Shown piece by piece: positions 1 to 9,530 of a stretch of 64,000 nucleotides of DNA (the first letter of the stretch is position 1; every line of letters begins with the position of its first letter). The notes under the pieces are model-generated. The model was not told the origin of the DNA. It ran no database searches and worked only from the letters and a program-made list of their open reading frames with translations. This DNA comes from Candidatus Eiseniibacteriota bacterium (GTDB lineage: Bacteria > Eisenbacteria > RBG-16-71-46 > CAIMUX01), in assembly GCA_016712505.1 (NCBI GenBank), contig JADJQY010000005.1:248001-312000 (forward strand), in the 5' to 3' direction. Position numbers and translations under genes: made by a program.

Positions 1-1294
1 CGTTCCCCTTCCCGGTCTCCGGATTGTAGTCGTGCACCGTGTCGGCCAGGCCGCCGGTCGCACGCACGATCGGGATGGTCCCGTAGCGGAGCGAGTACAT
101 CTGGTTGAGGCCGCACGGCTCGTACTTCGACGGCATGAGGAAGAAGTCCGACCCGGCCTCGATCAAGTGCGCCAGGGCATCGTTGAATTCGAGCGAGACG
201 GAGAACTTCTGCGGATACCGCTCGCGGAGCCGCTCCATCAGCTGCTGGAAGCGCGGTTCGCCGGTGCCGAGGACGACCAGCTTCAGCCGCTCCCCCATCA
301 AGTCGCCCGCGATCATCTCGAGCAGATCGAACCCCTTCTGCGAAACCAGGCGCGAGATGACCCCGATCAAGGGCACCTGGGGCTCGACCGGGAGTTCCAT
401 CGTTTCGAGCAGGCGGATCTTGTTCGCCGCCTTCCCCTCGAGGTCGCTCCCGTCGTAGTTGAAGGGGATCAGCTTGTCGGTGCTCGGGTTCCAGACTTCG
501 GTGTCGATCCCGTTGAGGATGCCGAGCAGGTCGGCCCGGCGCGCGCGCAGTACCCCTTCGAGGCCGAACCCATGTTCCGCCGTCGACTGGATCTCCTCCG
601 CATACCGCTCGCTCACCGTGTTCACCAGGTCGGCGTAGACGATCCCCGCCTTCATGAAGTTGATCTTGTCGTAGAACTCCAGCGGTCCCATCGGCGCGGC
701 GAGGCTCTGATCGAGACCGAGCAGCGGCAGGATCTCCCGGCCGAAGACTCCCTGATACCCCATGTTGTGGATCGAGTAGAGGGTTCCCATCCGGTCGTAA
801 CGCGGCCGACCCTTCAGGGTTTCCCGCAGGATCGCCGCCATGAGACCGGTCTGGTAATCGTTCAGGTGGAGCACATCGGGGCTGTAGTCGAGCGTCTCCA
901 TCGCATCGAGCACCGCCTTCGAGAAGAAGACGAAGCGGCGGTCGTTGTCCGGCCAGTCCCGCCCGGTGCGCGGATCGACGTACGGGTTCTCCCGGGCGTA
1001 GTAGCCGTCGTGCCCGATCAGCGCGAGGCGCACGTTGCTCCCCGGAATCACCGCGGTGGTCAGGTCGGCCCGCTCCATGCGATCGCCGATCCAGGCCTCG
1101 ACCGTTCCACGTGCCTCGAACGGGAGGTCCTTCCACTTGCCGGTGGTGAAGGCGGCGTACCGCGGGAGAAACACCGTGACCCGGTGCCCCATGCGATCCA
1201 GTTCCTTGGCCAGCGCGGCCACCACATCACCGAGCCCGCCGACCTTGGCATAGGGGTACATCTCGGCACTGGCGATTGCGATTTCGAGCGACAT
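1..1294 (-). CDS. glgA: Glycogen/starch synthase, 3' end outside window
   Basis: Transfers glucose from ADP-glucose (or UDP-glucose) to a growing alpha-1,4-glucan in the cytoplasm. About 431 residues are in the window; the C-terminus lies beyond base 1. The N-terminus reads MSLEIAIASAEMYPYAKVGG, containing the KxGGLGD substrate-binding motif of GT5 synthases, and the last visible part contains EPCGLNQMYSLRYGT, the conserved C-terminal nucleotide-sugar site. The ATG at 1294 gives the standard GT5 start. It is the last visible gene of the long polysaccharide operon, about 108 bp after galT, so it could share that transcript or have its own promoter. Confidence 0.95.
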   Translation of the reverse strand, partial: MSLEIAIASAEMYPYAKVGGLGDVVAALAKELDRMGHRVTVFLPRYAAFTTGKWKDLPFEARGTVEAWIGDRMERADLTTAVIPGSNVRLALIGHDGYYARENPYVDPRTGRDWPDNDRRFVFFSKAVLDAMETLDYSPDVLHLNDYQTGLMAAILRETLKGRPRYDRMGTLYSIHNMGYQGVFGREILPLLGLDQSLAAPMGPLEFYDKINFMKAGIVYADLVNTVSERYAEEIQSTAEHGFGLEGVLRARRADLLGILNGIDTEVWNPSTDKLIPFNYDGSDLEGKAANKIRLLETMELPVEPQVPLIGVISRLVSQKGFDLLEMIAGDLMGERLKLVVLGTGEPRFQQLMERLRERYPQKFSVSLEFNDALAHLIEAGSDFFLMPSKYEPCGLNQMYSLRYGTIPIVRATGGLADTVHDYNPETGKGN

Positions 1295-1402
1295 GATTGG
1301 TCCTTCCCTTGACTCCGAGTCCTCACCCGTCGGTCCGGCGTCGCCTCACCCCGAAAGGGGCGGCGGCCCCCGGCACGCCGCGGGGAAATCGTTCCATCGA
1401 GC

Positions 1403-2470
1403 CTACACCTCGCGCAGGAGATCCCCGGGCGCCTCCGCGCCGACCCCGTTCCGCCCGGCATTGGGCAGGAATGCGCCCGCGGCGCGCAGGTGTTCGGCCG
1501 CCTCTTCCGGCGGGGTGGGATTGATGTAGAACCCCGTCCCCCACTCGAATCCGGCGACCTTGGTCAACTTCGGCATGATCTCCACATACCAGTGGAAGTG
1601 GTGCTCCTCTTTCCACTCGTTGAGCGGTGAGGTGTGGAGCACGAAATTGAACGGCGGTCGATTGAGGGTGACGTTGATCCGCTGCAGGGTCTCGCAGAGC
1701 AACGCGGAGAAGGAGAGGATCTGGTCGTCGCGCATCTCCTCGAAGCTCGCCTGGTGCTTCTTCGGCATGACCCAGGTCTCGAACGGAAAGCGCGCCGCGA
1801 ACGGCTCGAAGCAGATGAAGTCCTCGTTCTCCGCCACCACCCTCCGCGCCGCGGTCCGCTCCTGGTCGACGATGTCGCAGAGGATACACCGCTCCTTGAG
1901 CTGGAAGTGCTGCAGGAACCCGTTCAGAAGTTCCACCGTTCGCCGGGGCACGATCGGAGTAGCGATCAATTGCATGTGGCTGTGCTCGAGCGATGCGCCC
2001 GCCGCCTCGCCGTGGTTCTTGAAGATCTGGATGTAGCGGAAGCGCTTGTCCTTCGACAGGTCGGTGATCCTCTCCCGACAGGCGCGGATCACCCGGGCCA
2101 CCTGCGCCACTGGCAGATCGGCGAGATCGTCGTCGTGCTCGGTGGTCTCGATGATCACCTCGTGCGCGCCGATGCCGTTCATCTTGTCGTAGATCCCCTC
2201 GGCTTTGCGCAGCAGCTCGCCCTCGATCTGGAGCGCGGGAAACTTGTTCGAGACCACGCGCACATCCCAGCCCGGCGTGTCCGGACGCCCCCCGTCGGAG
2301 CGAATCGAGTAGACCTCCGGCGGAGTCTTCTCCTCGTTGCCCGGACAGAACGGACAGAAACCGCTCTTCTTCGCGGTCTGCGTCGGCCCGAAGTCCGACG
2401 GCCGCTTCCCCCGCTCGGTCGAGATGATGACCCAACGACCGACGATCGGATCTCGGCGGAGTTCAGGCAT
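1403..2470 (-). CDS. galT: Galactose-1-phosphate uridylyltransferase
   Basis: Exchanges UMP between UDP-glucose and galactose-1-phosphate (Leloir pathway). The 355-residue protein has the normal family length. FCPFC at residues 38-42 fits the zinc-binding cysteine pair, and HSHMQ at 163-167 is the HxHxQ active-site motif carrying the uridylylated histidine. The start MPELRRDP is typical of the family. Lying between a GlmU-like gene and glgA, it probably supplies or recycles nucleotide sugars for the polysaccharide operon. A related nucleotidyltransferase of the same fold (for example an ADP-sugar phosphorylase) cannot be fully excluded. Confidence 0.93.
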   Translation of the reverse strand: MPELRRDPIVGRWVIISTERGKRPSDFGPTQTAKKSGFCPFCPGNEEKTPPEVYSIRSDGGRPDTPGWDVRVVSNKFPALQIEGELLRKAEGIYDKMNGIGAHEVIIETTEHDDDLADLPVAQVARVIRACRERITDLSKDKRFRYIQIFKNHGEAAGASLEHSHMQLIATPIVPRRTVELLNGFLQHFQLKERCILCDIVDQERTAARRVVAENEDFICFEPFAARFPFETWVMPKKHQASFEEMRDDQILSFSALLCETLQRINVTLNRPPFNFVLHTSPLNEWKEEHHFHWYVEIMPKLTKVAGFEWGTGFYINPTPPEEAAEHLRAAGAFLPNAGRNGVGAEAPGDLLREV

Positions 2471-2553
2471 GGTGCGTCTTCCTCGCTTCCGTCTTTGGCG
2501 AGAGCAGTCTTGCCGTTCCCGCGTGTAACCGGCTTAGACCCCGCTCTTGCCTC

Positions 2554-3824
2554 TTACCGTGCAGGACTCGCCTTCCGGGAGTCCCGCAGTCCCTGCGATC
2601 CCTCGAAGGCTGCGCGGAGAATCGCCCTCTCGGCCGGGCCTAGCACCTCGCCTCGCCTTCCCATCACGATTTCGGCCGTTTCGAGGAACTTGTCCAGCGC
2701 GTACTCCGATCCCCCGGGACCGCTCCCCAGGCGAAGTCGGGCACCCACTTCTCCGCCACCGCCGGGTCGCCGAACAGGTTCGCGCCGAGCCCCACCACCG
2801 TGCCGGTGTTGAGCAGGCAGCCGATCCGAGTCTTCACATGGTCGCCAAGAAAGCTCCCCACCTTCTTGAGCCCGGTGGGAACCTCGACACCGTTCAGTTC
2901 CAGCCGCACGTAGGAGTAGTTGTTCTTCAGATCGGAGGTGGTTGTCAAGGCGCCCAGGTTGATCCACTCGCCCAGATAGCTGTGCCCCAGGAAGCCGTCG
3001 TGCGCCTTGTTGACAAACCCGAGGGCGACGCTCGCCTCGACCTCTCCTCGGATCCGGCACTGGAGCCCGACGGCGCTACCGCTGCCGATCTTCCCCCCAA
3101 GCAACCGACTCCTCGGCCCGGCGAAGAACGGACCCTTGATCCAGGTGTGCGGCTCCACCTCGCACCCCTCGGCGAGTACGACCGGCCCCTCCCGGGCGTC
3201 GAGCACCGCCCCGTGATCGATCCGGCAGCCGCCACCCAGGCGGATCGCCTCGGTGGCGTACCCCGCCGTGGGGGCGAGCGCGGGAGGGGGCAGATCCCCG
3301 ACCAGCCGCTCGAGGTCGGGCCCGATCAGCGCCTCGTGGTGACGCAACAGGTCGGCCAGGCCGAGGAGCAGCCGCGCGTCCGGAAGCTCGATCGTCCTGC
3401 TCGCGGCGGCGGCGGCGCGGGTCAGCCGTTCCGACAGCTCCGCCTCTCGCTGCTCAGCACTGCCGAGGGCAGCGACCATCCCCGTTCCCAGGCGGAACGC
3501 GATCAGGCGATCCTGACTGCGGGCGACCTGGTCCGGCTCGAGCGTTCGCAAGCTGGCCAAGCTGGTCGCTTCGGGGACGAGGAGATCACTCACCCAGAGA
3601 TCACCGACCTCCGGTGCAACCTGCGAGAAGGCGCATCGATTGCGACCGATCGGGGCGAGGAGCGCGCGGGTGACCAACGTGACCTCCGCCCGGTGCGGGG
3701 CCGCCAACCGCTCCCACCGTTCCTGCATCCGCTCCACCCCAACCATCAGGCGGGAAGCGGGCCGAACCCAGGTGAACGGCCGCAGGGCGACCGACGCGGG
3801 ATCGTCGTAGACCCGGAGTTTCAT
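2554..3824 (-). CDS. GlmU-like sugar nucleotidyl/acyltransferase, apparent frameshift near the 3' end
   Basis: Resembles the GlmU-like family that joins a degenerate nucleotidyltransferase half to a left-handed beta-helix acyltransferase half. The hexapeptide-rich region (ILGCLLNTGTVVGLGANLFG-like turns) is in the second half. The main frame stops at 2664 after an unrelated tail, while the expected ending (EYALDKFLETAEIVMGRRG) continues in another frame down to a TAA at 2554. One added base in the C5 run at 2711-2715 restores a single protein of about 423 residues. The start at 3824 directly follows the stop of the SPOR gene, so the two are translationally linked. Substrate unknown; likely acetylated sugar-phosphate activation. 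Confidence 0.8.
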
Positions 3825-4726
3825 CTAGCGCGCCACCGTCTGCGGGGTCACGGGAACGAGGAAGGCGTCGGCGTAGCCGAGGCCGACCGCCTGTTCGAGC
3901 CAGACCAGCGCCTCGGCGCGCGATCCGGCGGCGGTGCGCACCTTGAAAAGACCGTTCTCCGACTCGACGAAGAGTGGCAGGCGCAGGAACTCCGACATCG
4001 TGGCGCGCCGATCGTCCGCCACCTTCTGCGTTCCGGTGGCGAAAAGCTGAACGCGATAGCGAAGTTCGGCCCCGTCCCGGTCGACTGGGGCCGGGCGCAC
4101 CCCATCCCGGCCAGCCCCATCCCGGCCAGCCCCAGCCGGGTCGACCCCAGCCGGCGGGGCGTTGCTAGCGGGGGCAGGAGCTGCCGAGCGCGTAAGCGCG
4201 TCCGCGGGGCGAGTCGCCGGGGGAACGCCCCGGTCGTCAACCCGCTTGGCGGCGTCCCGTTCGTCCTCGAGCTTTGCAGTCTCCGGGGTGAACGGCTCCT
4301 CCTCCGGGATCGCCTGGGGCTCGCGCGGCTGGCGCACCTGCGCCGCCAGCGCAGGAGTGTCCTTCTTCTCCCGGCCGGACAGCGGGAATGCCTCTGCCGC
4401 ATCACTGGCGGTCTGGTTGGCCGGATCCTCCGAGGGGTAGACCCGATTCACCCCCGGCACGACGATGGCCAGGGGGGGCGCCCCTTCCTGTTCCGTGGCC
4501 TGGGGGTGCACCACCGGAGGGTTCACCGGACCCCGCGGCGGCGGCTCGGGTGTGGTCGCGGGAGCAGGTTGCTGTTCCGCCACCGGGGCCGGCGGACGCA
4601 CCACGGCGCGCTTGGAGGCGCAGCCCGGGGCGACCGCGAACAGCAGGGCGATCCAGACCGCACCAGCGAGCGCCGGGAGCGCCCGGGGATCGCGACTGAA
4701 CTAGAAGTGCCTGGCAAACCGTGCAT
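3825..4726 (-). CDS. SPOR-domain lipoprotein, apparent frameshift near the 5' end
   Basis: The C-terminal 75 or so residues (YRVQLFATGT...GYADAFLVPV) form a SPOR domain, a fold that binds denuded peptidoglycan glycan strands. The middle is Pro/Ala-rich, with a short 15-bp duplication near 4103-4132. In the unbroken frame the first usable start is GTG at 4604, but the same frame upstream encodes a good lipoprotein signal (ALLFAVAPGC) with no start codon before the manC stop. Adding one base to the G4 run at 4685-4688 joins it to ATG 4726, giving MHGLPGTSSSVAIP followed by that signal. It overlaps the end of manC by 26 bp. Probably an envelope protein of the polysaccharide system. Confidence 0.75.
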
Positions 4727-5795
4727 CGAGTTTTCCCTCCTCGACCAGTCGACGGATCTCCTGCGCGCGATCCTTCGCGCACACCAGTGTGGCGTCCCCG
4801 ACGCGCACCACGATCATCTTTTCGATCCCGAGCACGGCAAGCAGCCCGCCATCCTCGGAGTAGAGCAAGCAGTCGGCGCTGTCCTGCGCCAGGACCGGGC
4901 CGCGCACGCGATTCCCTCGCGCGTCGACCGGCTGCTGATCACCCCACGCCGGCCAGGAGCCGAGATCGCTCCAGGCGAAGGGAGCCTCCACCACCGCCAC
5001 ATCCTCCGCCCGCTCCGCGAGCGCGTAGTCGATCGAGATCGAGGGGCAGGCTTGGTAGTAGGCCGACCACTCTTCCGCCGTCACGCCGCGGGACAGGGCA
5101 TCCCGCAGACGATCGAGAGGGGGAGCCATGTCGGGACAGTGCCGACGCAGGAGCCGCGCCACGCCGGCCGCATCGAAGAGAAAGATCCCGCTGTTCCAGT
5201 AGCACCGTCCACCCGCGAGATAGGCTTCCGCGCGATCGACGCTCGGCTTCTCGTGGAAGCGGCGGACGCGATAGGCGTGCAAGCCGGTCGGCGCGGACCG
5301 CGGAAGGGGGAGCGCCTCGTCCCGCTCGATGTAACCGTACCCCGTCTCGGGGTAGCTCGGGGTGATGCCCAGGGTCACGACGCGTTCGGGGTGTTCGGCG
5401 AGAAGAGTTTCCGCCACCTTCACCGAACGCCAGAATTCTTCGGTGTCGGGAATCCAGTGATCGGAGGGAAGCACGACCAGGGCACCTCCCCCTCCGGCCA
5501 GGATCGACTCCGCCGCGGCCCCCAGGGCGGGCGCAGTGTTCCGCCCCGTCGTCTCCCAGAGGAAGTGGTCCCGCGGGATGTCGAGCGGGATCTGGTCGAG
5601 GCTGGGGCCAAGATCGACCGCCGCGGCGATCCAGCGATGCGAAGACTCCACCCGCGAGGCAACCCGAGCGATGGTCGCTTCGAGCAGACTTCGGTCCCCG
5701 ACCAGCGGCAGTAGCTGCTTGGGCCGGAGACGGCGACTGAGCGGCCAGAAGCGCTCTCCGCGTCCACCGGCCAAAATGACGACATGCAGGCTCAT
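4701..5795 (-). CDS. manC: Mannose-1-phosphate guanylyltransferase
   Basis: Makes GDP-mannose from mannose-1-phosphate and GTP, a donor precursor for the glycosyltransferases upstream. The 364-residue protein starts MSLHVVILAGGRGERFWPLS; LAGGxGxRxWPLS is the nucleotide-binding signature, followed by KQLLPLVG. Only the nucleotidyltransferase domain is present, with no type II isomerase fusion, so mannose-6-phosphate isomerase must be encoded elsewhere. The ATG at 5795 is chosen because the reading frame above it is non-homologous. No dedicated kinase or mutase lies next to it. Confidence 0.93.
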   Translation of the reverse strand: MSLHVVILAGGRGERFWPLSRRLRPKQLLPLVGDRSLLEATIARVASRVESSHRWIAAAVDLGPSLDQIPLDIPRDHFLWETTGRNTAPALGAAAESILAGGGGALVVLPSDHWIPDTEEFWRSVKVAETLLAEHPERVVTLGITPSYPETGYGYIERDEALPLPRSAPTGLHAYRVRRFHEKPSVDRAEAYLAGGRCYWNSGIFLFDAAGVARLLRRHCPDMAPPLDRLRDALSRGVTAEEWSAYYQACPSISIDYALAERAEDVAVVEAPFAWSDLGSWPAWGDQQPVDARGNRVRGPVLAQDSADCLLYSEDGGLLAVLGIEKMIVVRVGDATLVCAKDRAQEIRRLVEEGKLDARFARHF

Positions 5796-5902
5796 GTGGT
5801 CGCGATTATTGAAGTCCGTCCCGCTCCCTTCAACCTCAATCTCAGCGGGCCTGGATTGAACCGCCCGCGGTGGCGCTGGGCGCCTGTCGGGGAGGGAGGA
5901 AA

Positions 5903-7105
5903 CTAGCCGCGGTCGCGCCGGGCGCGGGAGCCCGCATCGCGCGGCGACTCCAGGACCGTCAGTTTGGGCTGCCCTTCCGGCCGGGCTTGACTGGCGTCGT
6001 GCCCTGCTCCGGAGAGGAGGTCGAGGTAGACCGCCTCGGTCGCCTCGGTGATCTTCGCCCAGGAGTAGTGCTGTTCGGCGTGCCGGCGACAACGGCGCGC
6101 CACCTCATCGACCTGCTCCGGATGTGCCAGGAGGTGGGAGAGTTTGTCCCGCAGGTCGAGGACGTCGCGGTTGCGGAAGGTCACCGCACAGTCCTCGATC
6201 ACCTCCAGGTTCTCCGGGATGTCGCTCGCAAGGACACATTTGCCGTGCGATATCGCCTCGATGAGCGAGATCGAGAGCCCCTCCAGGATGGAAGGTTGAA
6301 CCACCATGTAAGCGTTCGACCACATCTCCTCGAGCAGGTCGCCGTAGACGTAGCCCACCATGTGGATCCGCTCATCGCCGTTCCGAATGCGCATGAGCGA
6401 ATCGACGTAACCATCTGAAAAGCTGGATCCTCCGGCCATCACCAACCGGGTATCGGTCTTGAGCTGGCTCCAGGCCTCGAGAAGGTAGTGGCACCCCTTC
6501 TCCGGAACCAGACGCCCGACGTAGAGCACGTAGCGGTGCTTGTCCAGGCCGTACTTCTTGAGCTTGTTCGGGGGGCGGAACACCCCCGGGTTGGCCCCAT
6601 TGGGGATGAACGCGGTGTCGACGTTGTACTTCTCCAGGAAGTACTCCCGCAGAGTCTTCGAGACCACGATGGTCTTGTTCGGGAAGTGGATCGCCGGGGT
6701 CTCGCAGGCCTTGAGGAACCAGGAGGCGAGCTTGCCCCACTTGCCCCGCTCCCAGTCCAGCCCGTGCACCGTGACGACCGTCTTCGGCCCCCAGAGCCGC
6801 GCCAGGCGGGCGAAGACCGAGGGGCCCAGGGCGTGGTAGTGGATGATGTCGTAGCTGCGGAAGAGGGAGTCGACGGTCGCGAGCGCACAGTGGGTGATCG
6901 TGTCGAGGTGCTTGGTGTTGACGCTCGGGAGGCGACGGATCCGCACTCCGCGGTAGGTTCCCTGCTGGTGCGAGTAGTGAAAGCGGCTGTAGACGTCGAC
7001 CTCATGGCCTCGTTCGACCAGACGGGTGCCGATCTCCTCGACATGCCGTTCGATCCCGCCATAGGTGGCCGGGATGCCCTTCTGGCCCACCATGGCGATC
7101 TTCAA
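5903..7105 (-). CDS. GT4 glycosyltransferase with DUF1972-type N-terminus
   Basis: Predicted cytoplasmic retaining glycosyltransferase of 400 residues. The N-terminus (KIAMVGQKGIPATYGGIERH) matches the DUF1972 domain of rhamnosyltransferase-like GT4 enzymes. The C-terminal half has the GT4 nucleotide-sugar region (YVGRLVPEKG, then PSILEGLSISLIEAIS with the EX7E glutamates). The TTG at 7105 overlaps the TGA stop of the next glycosyltransferase, which sets the start and suggests translational coupling. Donor and acceptor cannot be read from sequence. Confidence 0.88.
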   Translation of the reverse strand: MKIAMVGQKGIPATYGGIERHVEEIGTRLVERGHEVDVYSRFHYSHQQGTYRGVRIRRLPSVNTKHLDTITHCALATVDSLFRSYDIIHYHALGPSVFARLARLWGPKTVVTVHGLDWERGKWGKLASWFLKACETPAIHFPNKTIVVSKTLREYFLEKYNVDTAFIPNGANPGVFRPPNKLKKYGLDKHRYVLYVGRLVPEKGCHYLLEAWSQLKTDTRLVMAGGSSFSDGYVDSLMRIRNGDERIHMVGYVYGDLLEEMWSNAYMVVQPSILEGLSISLIEAISHGKCVLASDIPENLEVIEDCAVTFRNRDVLDLRDKLSHLLAHPEQVDEVARRCRRHAEQHYSWAKITEATEAVYLDLLSGAGHDASQARPEGQPKLTVLESPRDAGSRARRDRG

Positions 7106-8364
7106 ACCCTGGCCTCCCCGCCCGACGTCTTGCCGGAACTCACATCCTGATAGATGGCGAGCAACCGGTCGAGGTGCATCTCGATCCCGTGCTCCCGCTC
7201 GATCTTCGTCCGGGCGGTCCGCCCCATACGTGGCAGATCGGCCGCCGGACCGGTCATCCAAAGCAGAGCGTCGGCCAGCGAAGCCGGGTCGCCGCTCTGA
7301 TGCAGACGCCCGGTCTCACCATCGATCACCAGTTCCGGGATTCCGCCGATTTTCGCCCCTACCACCGGTCGTCCCAAGGCGAAAGGTTCGAGAATCGCAT
7401 ATGGGAGGTTTTCGTACCACTCCGACGGGACGACCGCGAAGGCGGCATCACGAATCGCCTGGTGGAGCGCGTCCCCCGAGCGGTAGCCAAGAAACTCCAC
7501 CCTCCCGGGGGCGGCAGTTTGTGCCCGGGCCTCCAGTTCGCCCCGCAGCGGCCCCTCCCCCAGGACCCGTAACTTCAATTGGCCCTGCGGCAAACGCGCC
7601 ATGGCCTCAATCAGGGTGGCAATTCCCTTTTCCCGCGAGAGGCGACCAACGTAGACGCAGTGAAACGGCTCCCGAGCGGGCTCGGAGGCTGGGCGGTACC
7701 GCTCGATCGCCACGAAGTACGGCAGGTGGACCAGCCGCTCGCGTTCGATCCCAAACTCCGCGACCTTTTCCAGCATGAAGCGGCTCGGGCAGATGAAGCG
7801 GTCGACCTTGCGGTAGGTGCCGAGCCCCTCGTGCAGGAATGCCTCCGCGGCCCCGACCAGACTCGCCCCGGTCGAGTCGAGGAGACAGCGATGCCGGACC
7901 GCCTCGAGGTACTTCCCCCCCTTGCACCGCTCACAGATCCGGCCCTCGGTCATGAGCAGATAGGCCGGACAGACCAGTTTGTAGTCGTGCAGGGTCTGCA
8001 CGACCGGCACGCCGGCACCCCGGAGCGCGGCGATCACCGAAGGAGAGAGCTGGTGGTAGATGTTGTGCAGGTGGGCCACGGCAGGCCGGCTGACGCCCGT
8101 CAGCGCGTGCACCGCCCGCTCCGCCTCGCGGTTCCAGATCGCCCGGAGCCCGTGACGGATCTTCGCCAGCGGCCCGAGGCCGCCGCGGTAGTCGACCTCC
8201 TCGACGAAGCGATCCCCGGGTGCGCCGGGCAGGTTCGAGGAGTGGGCCATCGCGAGGGGACTGACTTCATGCCCCCGGGCGCGCAGCGCCTCCGAGATGT
8301 CGAGGTAGTACCGTTCCGCCCCTCCCTTCACGTAATGGAACTTGTTGATCTGGAGAACCCTCAC
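7102..8364 (-). CDS. GT4 family glycosyltransferase
   Basis: A 420-residue glycosyltransferase with GT-B layout. The N-terminal MRVLQINKFHYVKGGAERYY contains the GGAE acceptor-side motif; the C-terminal half has YVGRLSREKG and PSEWYENLPYAILEPFALG, the latter carrying the EX7E-like donor site. Probably adds one sugar to the lipid-linked repeat unit on the cytoplasmic face of the inner membrane. It overlaps both neighbours by 4 bp, so the three GT4 genes form a coupled block. Confidence 0.9.
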   Translation of the reverse strand: MRVLQINKFHYVKGGAERYYLDISEALRARGHEVSPLAMAHSSNLPGAPGDRFVEEVDYRGGLGPLAKIRHGLRAIWNREAERAVHALTGVSRPAVAHLHNIYHQLSPSVIAALRGAGVPVVQTLHDYKLVCPAYLLMTEGRICERCKGGKYLEAVRHRCLLDSTGASLVGAAEAFLHEGLGTYRKVDRFICPSRFMLEKVAEFGIERERLVHLPYFVAIERYRPASEPAREPFHCVYVGRLSREKGIATLIEAMARLPQGQLKLRVLGEGPLRGELEARAQTAAPGRVEFLGYRSGDALHQAIRDAAFAVVPSEWYENLPYAILEPFALGRPVVGAKIGGIPELVIDGETGRLHQSGDPASLADALLWMTGPAADLPRMGRTARTKIEREHGIEMHLDRLLAIYQDVSSGKTSGGEARV

Positions 8365-9530
8365 CGCGCCCCTCCGAGCTGGGCCGGCTCGACGTCGCGA
8401 TAGAGGTCGGCCACCCGAGCACTCATGGCGTCGGCCCGGAAACGGCGGTCGAAACGTTCCCGGCCGGCGCGTCCGAAGCGCGCGCGCAGATCCGGGTCGG
8501 AGAGGAGACGCCCCAGCGCCCGGGCCAATCCGGCGGTATCCCCGGCCGGCACGAGGAGGCCGGTCTGCTCGGGGTCGATCACCTCCGGCACACCGAACAC
8601 CGCGCTGCCGACACAGGGAAGTCCCGCCGCCATCGCCTCGAGCAACGTGAGCGGCATTGACTCGACCAGGGACGGAAGAACGAAGAGGTCGAAGGCATGC
8701 ATCGCGCGAGCCGCATCCGCGGCCGGACCGGCCAGGCAGAGGCGGTCCGAGATGCCGAGCTGTCTGGCCTGCGATTCGAGCTGTGTCCTCTCCTCCCCCT
8801 CGCCGATGATCACCAGCCGCCAGGCGGGCTGGTGGTCGCGGAGTTGGGCGCAGGCCTCGAGGAGCAGGTGCTGCCCCTTACGCCGGGTGAGAGCGGCCAC
8901 GTTTCCCACCACCAGATCGTCCGACCCCACGCCCCAGGACGAGCGCCGGGCCGCACGCTCCTCGGCCGAGAAGGGGGCGGCGGCATTCACCCCGTTGTCG
9001 ATGATCCGGATCTTCTCGAAATCCATGCCGTGGAGATCGACCAGGAAGTCTCGGTTCTGTCGGGTCATGACGATGATGCGATCGATCCAGTGGGAGAAGA
9101 ACACCTTGGTCGGAAACTTCCGGTACTTGCGCTCGATCATGGGCAGGTGCTCGGTCGAGACGACGCGGGCATATCCCGCCTCGCGCGCCGCCCAGGCCAC
9201 GGACGAGACCCCGGCATCGTACGAGCTTGGGAGGTTGAGATGAAGCACATCTCCTCCCACCGCGCGAAAGCGCCGGACCATGCGGGGCAAGCGGGGAAGC
9301 CAGGAGAAGCCGGGACGCTCCAGCTCGTGGACCCGGACCCCCTGAGCGGTCAAGAGTGCCCGCAGCCGCTCCGCTCCCGGATCCGGGGGTAGGACGGCGG
9401 TCAGGGTGAACCGTTCGCGGTCGAGATGCTCGGCCAGGAGCGCGAGATACATCTCCGCCCCGCCAAAGTAGAGGGCATCGGAATAGAGGGTCACGCGCAG
9501 CGGCGGTGAAAGGGTCTCAGCTCCGCTCAC
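8361..9530 (-). CDS. GT4 family glycosyltransferase
   Basis: A 389-residue GT-B glycosyltransferase. It has an N-terminal FGGAEMYLALLAEHLD segment, a central ALTRRKGQ loop and LPSLVESMPLTLLEAMAAGLP near the C-terminus (EX7E donor motif). The GTG at 9530 is preferred: it overlaps the TGA of the upstream membrane glycosyltransferase, and the 34 extra codons above it are not homologous. It probably acts on the same lipid-linked oligosaccharide as the two neighbouring GT4 enzymes. Confidence 0.89.
   Translation of the reverse strand: MSGAETLSPPLRVTLYSDALYFGGAEMYLALLAEHLDRERFTLTAVLPPDPGAERLRALLTAQGVRVHELERPGFSWLPRLPRMVRRFRAVGGDVLHLNLPSSYDAGVSSVAWAAREAGYARVVSTEHLPMIERKYRKFPTKVFFSHWIDRIIVMTRQNRDFLVDLHGMDFEKIRIIDNGVNAAAPFSAEERAARRSSWGVGSDDLVVGNVAALTRRKGQHLLLEACAQLRDHQPAWRLVIIGEGEERTQLESQARQLGISDRLCLAGPAADAARAMHAFDLFVLPSLVESMPLTLLEAMAAGLPCVGSAVFGVPEVIDPEQTGLLVPAGDTAGLARALGRLLSDPDLRARFGRAGRERFDRRFRADAMSARVADLYRDVEPAQLGGAR

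Noticed and set aside
4701..4703. Read-through fusion of ManC with the SPOR protein
   Set aside because: The segment after the stop is a lipoprotein signal, which makes no sense in the middle of a cytosolic enzyme. A separate start at 4726 after one-base correction explains it better.
2547..5714. 1,055-codon open frame on the plus strand
   Set aside because: It lies antisense to three recognised genes and has no motif. Long antisense frames are common in GC-rich DNA.
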